Shown: piece after piece, positions 59,976-64,000 of the stretch
Layout: every line of letters begins with the position of its first letter
Numbering within the stretch: position 1 is the stretch's first letter
The notes under the pieces: generated by a model
What the model was told of the DNA's origin: nothing
Database searches by the model: none
What the model saw: the letters and a program-made list of their open reading frames with translations, nothing else
Assembly: GCA_022606135.1 (NCBI GenBank)
Contig: JABYQN010000007.1
Coordinates: forward strand, 1,736,001-1,800,000
DNA from: Fomes fomentarius
Taxonomy: Eukaryota; Basidiomycota; Agaricomycetes; Polyporales; Polyporaceae
Direction of reading: 5' to 3'
Length of the DNA: 64,000 bases
Position numbers and translations under genes: made by a program

Positions 59976-61609
59976 TCATGCATAACCGTTCTTGCCGGGA
60001 ACGACTCCATATGCTGGTCCCCCTTTGCCAAACATCCTGCGTAGGTCACCCGCGAGCGCCTCAGGCTGTTCATGCGCTGCGAAATGTCCGCCCTTGTCGT
60101 GTTCGGACTCGAAGACTAGCTTCCCAAGGTTATGCGACCATCTGCATAGCCGAGCGTGCGATATCAGGAGAGTACTAGAGAGTCGAAGGGGAGATACACT
60201 CACTGCTTAGGAAGCTGGAAGATCTCCTTGAAGAAGTACGACGCGCCAAAGGGTATAGAGACCCATTTCGTTCCTTGGCTTGTGTCGTGTGTTCCGCCGC
60301 CTGTCATCTCGTAGTAGATGCGCAGGGAGGCGGCTGGACCTGCACGTGAGAACCAGTAGATTGAGATCCATTCTAACACTATGTGCTGTTCATCAGCTCG
60401 CCGATTCTCGAGCTCGCCCAATGCCGCTACAGAAGTCATTTACCTTCATCGTCAGTCCAGGGGTACCGGTCCGCCCAGTCGAGCTTTTCGTATATCCAGG
60501 CAAGGAGACCTACAGGCGAGTCGGCGAGACCGTATCCCAAAGTCTGAGGCTTGGTCGCTTGCTGGCGGAAATAGCCTGTGCCTTGCACGTTGTGTCGTCT
60601 GGTATTGGCGATTCGTCGTGTCGCCGATGCATCCCAAGAGAGGAAGAACATTCCGAGGTAGCCGAGGGGATTGGAGAAGAGCATAGGAGGGCTCGGTCTA
60701 TGGGCAGCTGAGCGTTAGACCAGACTTGGGTGTACTTGAGCTGATTGTGATACGCACACCGGCATGTTTGTATGCCACGCTTTCAGGTGATTGTGTCCGT
60801 AATGGGTCGCGGTGAACTGTCCGATCTATGATGCGTCGCCATGAGTGATTGAAGCAAATGCAATACTAGATTGACCTCACGGTGAACCCCCAGTCTCCAC
60901 CCTGGTACACTATCGTCACGAGTCAAGAAAATCGTTGTGAGACCTTCGATCCGCGGAACGTACCATACTCGTTGTATCCTAACGACACCATGAGTTTATT
61001 GATGATCTATAGATCCAAGTGATCAGTAGTAGGTAGAGCGAGCAAGCTAGGGGATGCACCTCTGCGTACTGAGGTCCCGCGAAGCCTGGCTTCTTGGGAG
61101 CCTCGGAGAAGCCGAACCCTGGGTGGCTGGGTGCCACTACATGGAAGCTGGGTTGATCGGGGCCACCTGTGGTGAGGAGCGGGAGCAGCTTCCGGACTTC
61201 GATGAATGATCCTGGCCCTAGCATAACGGATACACGAAAGTGAGCTATGTGATGCACATGATGGAATGTCAGCTCGCCCACATCCGTGAGAGAAGACCAA
61301 GGGAATAGCGTTGGGGACGTCGCTCTTCTTGTGAACGTAGTGAATGTTCAGAGAACCGAACCCCTCGACCTCGATGTCGCGAGTGAACATCGGAAGCTGG
61401 TTGATCTCCGCTTCTGCCTTGCGCCAGTCAAAGCCGTCCTTCCAGTGCGCGGTGAGGCGTTGGATGTCGGAAAGCGGGGCACCGTAATCCCAGCCTGCGC
61501 CTTCAAGCTCGTCGGGAAAGCGGACCAAGTCGAGCTTCTTGCGGAGAAAGTCGAGCTCAGACTCGGGCACAGAGAGCTTGAAGGATTGCTCTTTGGCGGC
61601 TTCCGGCAT
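59976..61609 (-). CDS. Epoxide hydrolase, microsomal/EHN type, copy 2
   Basis: The start ATG at 61609 ([20 protein letters not shown]) is chosen over an upstream GTG. The EHN domain ([20 protein letters not shown]) is followed by a spliced oxyanion motif [27 protein letters not shown], the nucleophile motif [45 protein letters not shown], the lid Tyr region LRIYYEM and the catalytic His in [13 protein letters not shown], ending [10 protein letters not shown]. The enzyme should open epoxides to diols. By eye, the N-terminal domain shares about seven in ten residues with copy 1, clearly less than the C copies share with each other. Introns end in canonical CAG/TAG, including the one before WSHNLGK, where copy 1 has AAG. 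Both copies keep the expected catalytic residues. Confidence 0.87.
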
Positions 61610-62637
61610 TTCGAGGAGTTGGTTTAACGTTAGGAAGGAGATGCGGCAGAGAGCGCTTACTGGTTGCACTGCACCAGGATGTTATATATGACCTTTCGGC
61701 AAGGTTTTGGTTTCAGCGACGATTGCCGTTTACACCCGGGTATTCGGGATGACAGACCAGCCCGGTGGCTGCGACTCAGCCGACCAGATGAATGTATTGA
61801 GTTGGACGCTCGAACGAAGGTTGAACGGATCCTGTCTGACTCCGATCGTGTCCGAGTCCGGGTGCATTGCGTGCTCATCGTTGCGCTTCCACCTTTCGCT
61901 CTCGGCTCATGGAATCTCCTCTAGTACATACATAAGTGGCATATGTTGTTTGGTGCAAAGAACCTTATCGTGGTTTATGTGGCCACTGTCCGCTCGCATA
62001 CTAGTACCCGCACTCAGCGCGCGATGTTGATAGGAAATGCACAATCCTGTGCTGGCATTGAATTGCAAGTTCGTCACCTCACTAATAGATCTGTGAGTAT
62101 AGTTCAGAGCCACGACTCAGGGAGGCATCGCATCCTTCGCGAGGAGTATGGCGTGGTTTCAAGTTCTAGATACACCGGACAGTGCGTGTAGCAGCCAGTC
62201 GCTGACCTCATGACTATGACTACTAATTATTCTCATTCGGACGCAACGCTCCGAATCCCCCACGCACTTTAACCCCCTTAGGCCTACTTACCTTCCCACA
62301 CGGTGTAAAGCTCCCAAAGCGAGCGCCAGCTCGTGGAACGGCGTTTCCTCTTCCTGGCTGGTTGAGTCACCTCGATGCCCCAGAAAGCACCGAATACACA
62401 TCCGGACGGTATACTGAACGCCAGGATGTTGGCTACCACTGATGACTTACGGTCGAACATCCCCCGTCCCGACCGAGGTCAAATCGACGGACCTCTATGA
62501 AATATCGCTTTTTCACGTAATCTCAATTGATGAAGTAATATCGAGCTTTAGGGCTATGAGAGAAAGCGCTGGTACCTATCAGACACGGGTATGCGACGGG
62601 ACACCTCTGAGCACTCATCTACTTACAAGACGAGTAG
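61610..62637. other. Intergenic, no supported gene
   Basis: This lies between the start of epoxide hydrolase 2 and the 3' end of the M20 peptidase gene, both on the minus strand. Only short frames without domains are present. Confidence 0.45.
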
Positions 62638-64000
62638 TCATAGCTGGTCTGTCACTGTGCTAGTGCTCGTCTCCACGCGAGGTATGCCAGCGACGTTGGA
62701 AAGAAAGCGCTCGACGACACGCTTGCCCCGCCGCAGGTTAGAAAGAGATATTCGCTCGTTAGGCAAGTGGGCTTGATCCTAGACATCCGAATGATAGAAG
62801 GAATGAAAGTCACATACTCAGCAGTTGCACAGATGCCCAGACTAGAATCAGTGCGCACCGTACTCTGGCCGAGAGGAAGGTGGAGCGCGTGGCAAGCGAA
62901 CTCCTTTTCGAGATACGGGATCGAAGGGATCGACTAGTATATAATGTCAATGCAGGCTGGAGCAAGCATGTAGTAGGCATATACTCACCCCTCCTTCGCG
63001 GATACGGAGAGGCTCCACAGACCACTCTCCACGAACAGCATCTTCGAGCGCGTGAAACCATGTATCGTCGAGATTGCCTAGCCACCAGTTGGCCTTATGG
63101 TCTATCGTTACCTAGATAGAGACGAGGGAGTTAGTGCGGGTGACATACATGATGCGGTCGAACAAGGGCGATTTACAGTGAGGTGGTTTGGGGACTGCAT
63201 CTTCTCGAACTGGGTCCGGAAGTGGTCCCGTACACTGGAGGCGATAGTTTCCAGGTCCTGATCTGGGACGATCCGCAAGGAAACGTGTGCGCGAACTTTG
63301 GACGGGATTACGGTAGAGTCTGCGGAGAATATGTGTCATTATTTTCTAGGGGTAGCAAAGACTTGAAGTCGCGTACTCCTGGGACCAGATACCTCGACGT
63401 TGTGGACCGTGAGCGAGGGCTCGCGCCAGCGCGCTGCAAGCAGTGAGGCTGGCGTCTGGGTAACGCTGGACAGGACCTTGTACGATTGCTTCTCGTCATC
63501 TGACAGAGGGCGGACACTGTCGTCTGATGAAGGGATCAGAAGCGATGCGAATGAAGCTGCACATGGTCTCTTACAGAAGTGGGGGATGGTAACCTTGTTC
63601 TGGTCGGTGGTCAGTGTGCCGAGCAGCTTCAGCCTACACAGACGTTTATCAACCGTATAACTCGTAGATAGACGCAACAGAGAGCATACATGTCAAGCAT
63701 AGGTTCGCGTGCGGCTCCGCCATCCACACCGGAGTGCAGGTCAGGGCCTGCGTTCGAGATCTTGTTTGCACATCAAAAGCTGTTCCGGAACCATCGCTCA
63801 GGCGGGTCACTGACCTCCACATTACAATGGATCACGCCACGTAAGCCATATGTAATGCACGGCGTATCCTCTGCTATCCACGTCGAATTACTGGGCACAG
63901 GTCAGTCGCATTAGCCGGAGGGAGAGCTCTCGACCACCTACCTGACAAGAATAGAGTCAATGGGACCGATCGCTTGCTACCAATGTCAGATACGGTGAGC
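62638..64000 (-). CDS. M20-family metallodipeptidase (DUG1/DUG2-like), 5' part beyond window
   Basis: A minus-strand gene whose 5' exons lie beyond base 64000. Spliced exons read SNSTWIAEDTPCITYGLRGV, then HCNVEV, then GPDLHSGVDGGAAREPMLD (the lid-domain His region typical of CNDP/DUG dipeptidases), LKLLGTLTTDQNKVTIPHF, DSVRPLSDDEKQSYK, TVIPSKVRAHVSLRIVPDQD, TIDHKANWWLGNLDDTWF, LRIREGGSIPSIPYLEKEF, and finally AHLPNERISLLNLRRGKRV, where the His is an expected zinc ligand. The stop TGA is at 62638-62640 after STSTVTDQL. Such enzymes cleave Cys-Gly and related dipeptides; DUG2 is part of the glutathione-degrading complex. The first metal ligands are outside the window, so DUG1 and DUG2 cannot be told apart for certain. 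Confidence 0.85.

Larger units (their letters stand above)
55080..61609 (-). repeat. Right copy of large inverted segmental duplication
   Basis: This is the mirror image of 2260-7215. It carries C (-), B (+), the membrane ORF (+) and epoxide hydrolase (-), so all orientations are reversed. An extra 1.6 kb, about 56625-58250, containing PUP1 interrupts the homology between C and B. Outer limits are near 55080, downstream of C, and near the hydrolase start at 61609. Sequence similarity looks highest in C and lower in the hydrolase. Confidence 0.85.

Overview
The window looks like nuclear DNA of a filamentous basidiomycete, most likely an agaricomycete. Genes are split by many introns of about 50-60 bp with GTRNGY donors, CTRAC-type branch points and YAG acceptors, intergenic DNA is GC-balanced, and F-box-like/LRR proteins, a TALE homeodomain factor and a septation-network scaffold of fungal type are present. 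No bacterial operons, CRISPR arrays, rRNA or tRNA genes were seen. Most coding calls are my own splices from sequence; exon borders are approximate unless stated.

Layout. 2.3-7.1 kb: epoxide hydrolase copy 1 (+), an unknown gene B (-) whose stop overlaps a small putative membrane-protein gene (-), and an unknown nuclear protein C (+). 9.1-10.3 kb: class I SAM methyltransferase (+). 10.8-11.8 kb: broken F-box/LRR gene (-). 12.65-14.09 kb: alpha/beta hydrolase of the Lpx1-like type (+). 15.0-16.3 kb: serine/arginine-rich disordered protein (-). 16.3-22.3 kb: no supported gene. 22.3-28.6 kb: Cdc11/Nud1 scaffold of the septation initiation network (+). 28.6-40.3 kb: about 11.7 kb without a supported gene, lying upstream of a TALE homeodomain transcription factor (40.35-42.45 kb, +). 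42.5-49.9 kb: no supported gene, with a cluster of TAAGTAC palindromes near 44.2-44.8 kb. 49.9-54.3 kb: F-box-like protein (-), a small hypothetical (-) and an F-box/LRR protein (+). 55.2-61.6 kb: C copy 2 (-), proteasome beta-2 subunit PUP1 (-), decayed B copy (+), decayed membrane-protein copy (+), epoxide hydrolase copy 2 (-). 62.6-64.0 kb: M20 metallodipeptidase (-), running off the window.

Main observation. The two ends of the window are inverted copies of one gene block: epoxide hydrolase, B, membrane ORF, C and, more divergently, an F-box/LRR gene occur in mirror order around a roughly 40 kb centre. The right copy alone carries PUP1; the left copy alone carries the methyltransferase. 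The copies have decayed reciprocally: the right B/membrane genes carry stop codons that look like C-to-T changes, while the left F-box gene is frameshifted and internally deleted. Gene C stays open in both copies with only in-frame length differences. Functionally the epoxide hydrolases, the methyltransferase and the alpha/beta hydrolase are small-molecule enzymes, but there is no synthase or P450 beside them, so I do not call a biosynthetic cluster.
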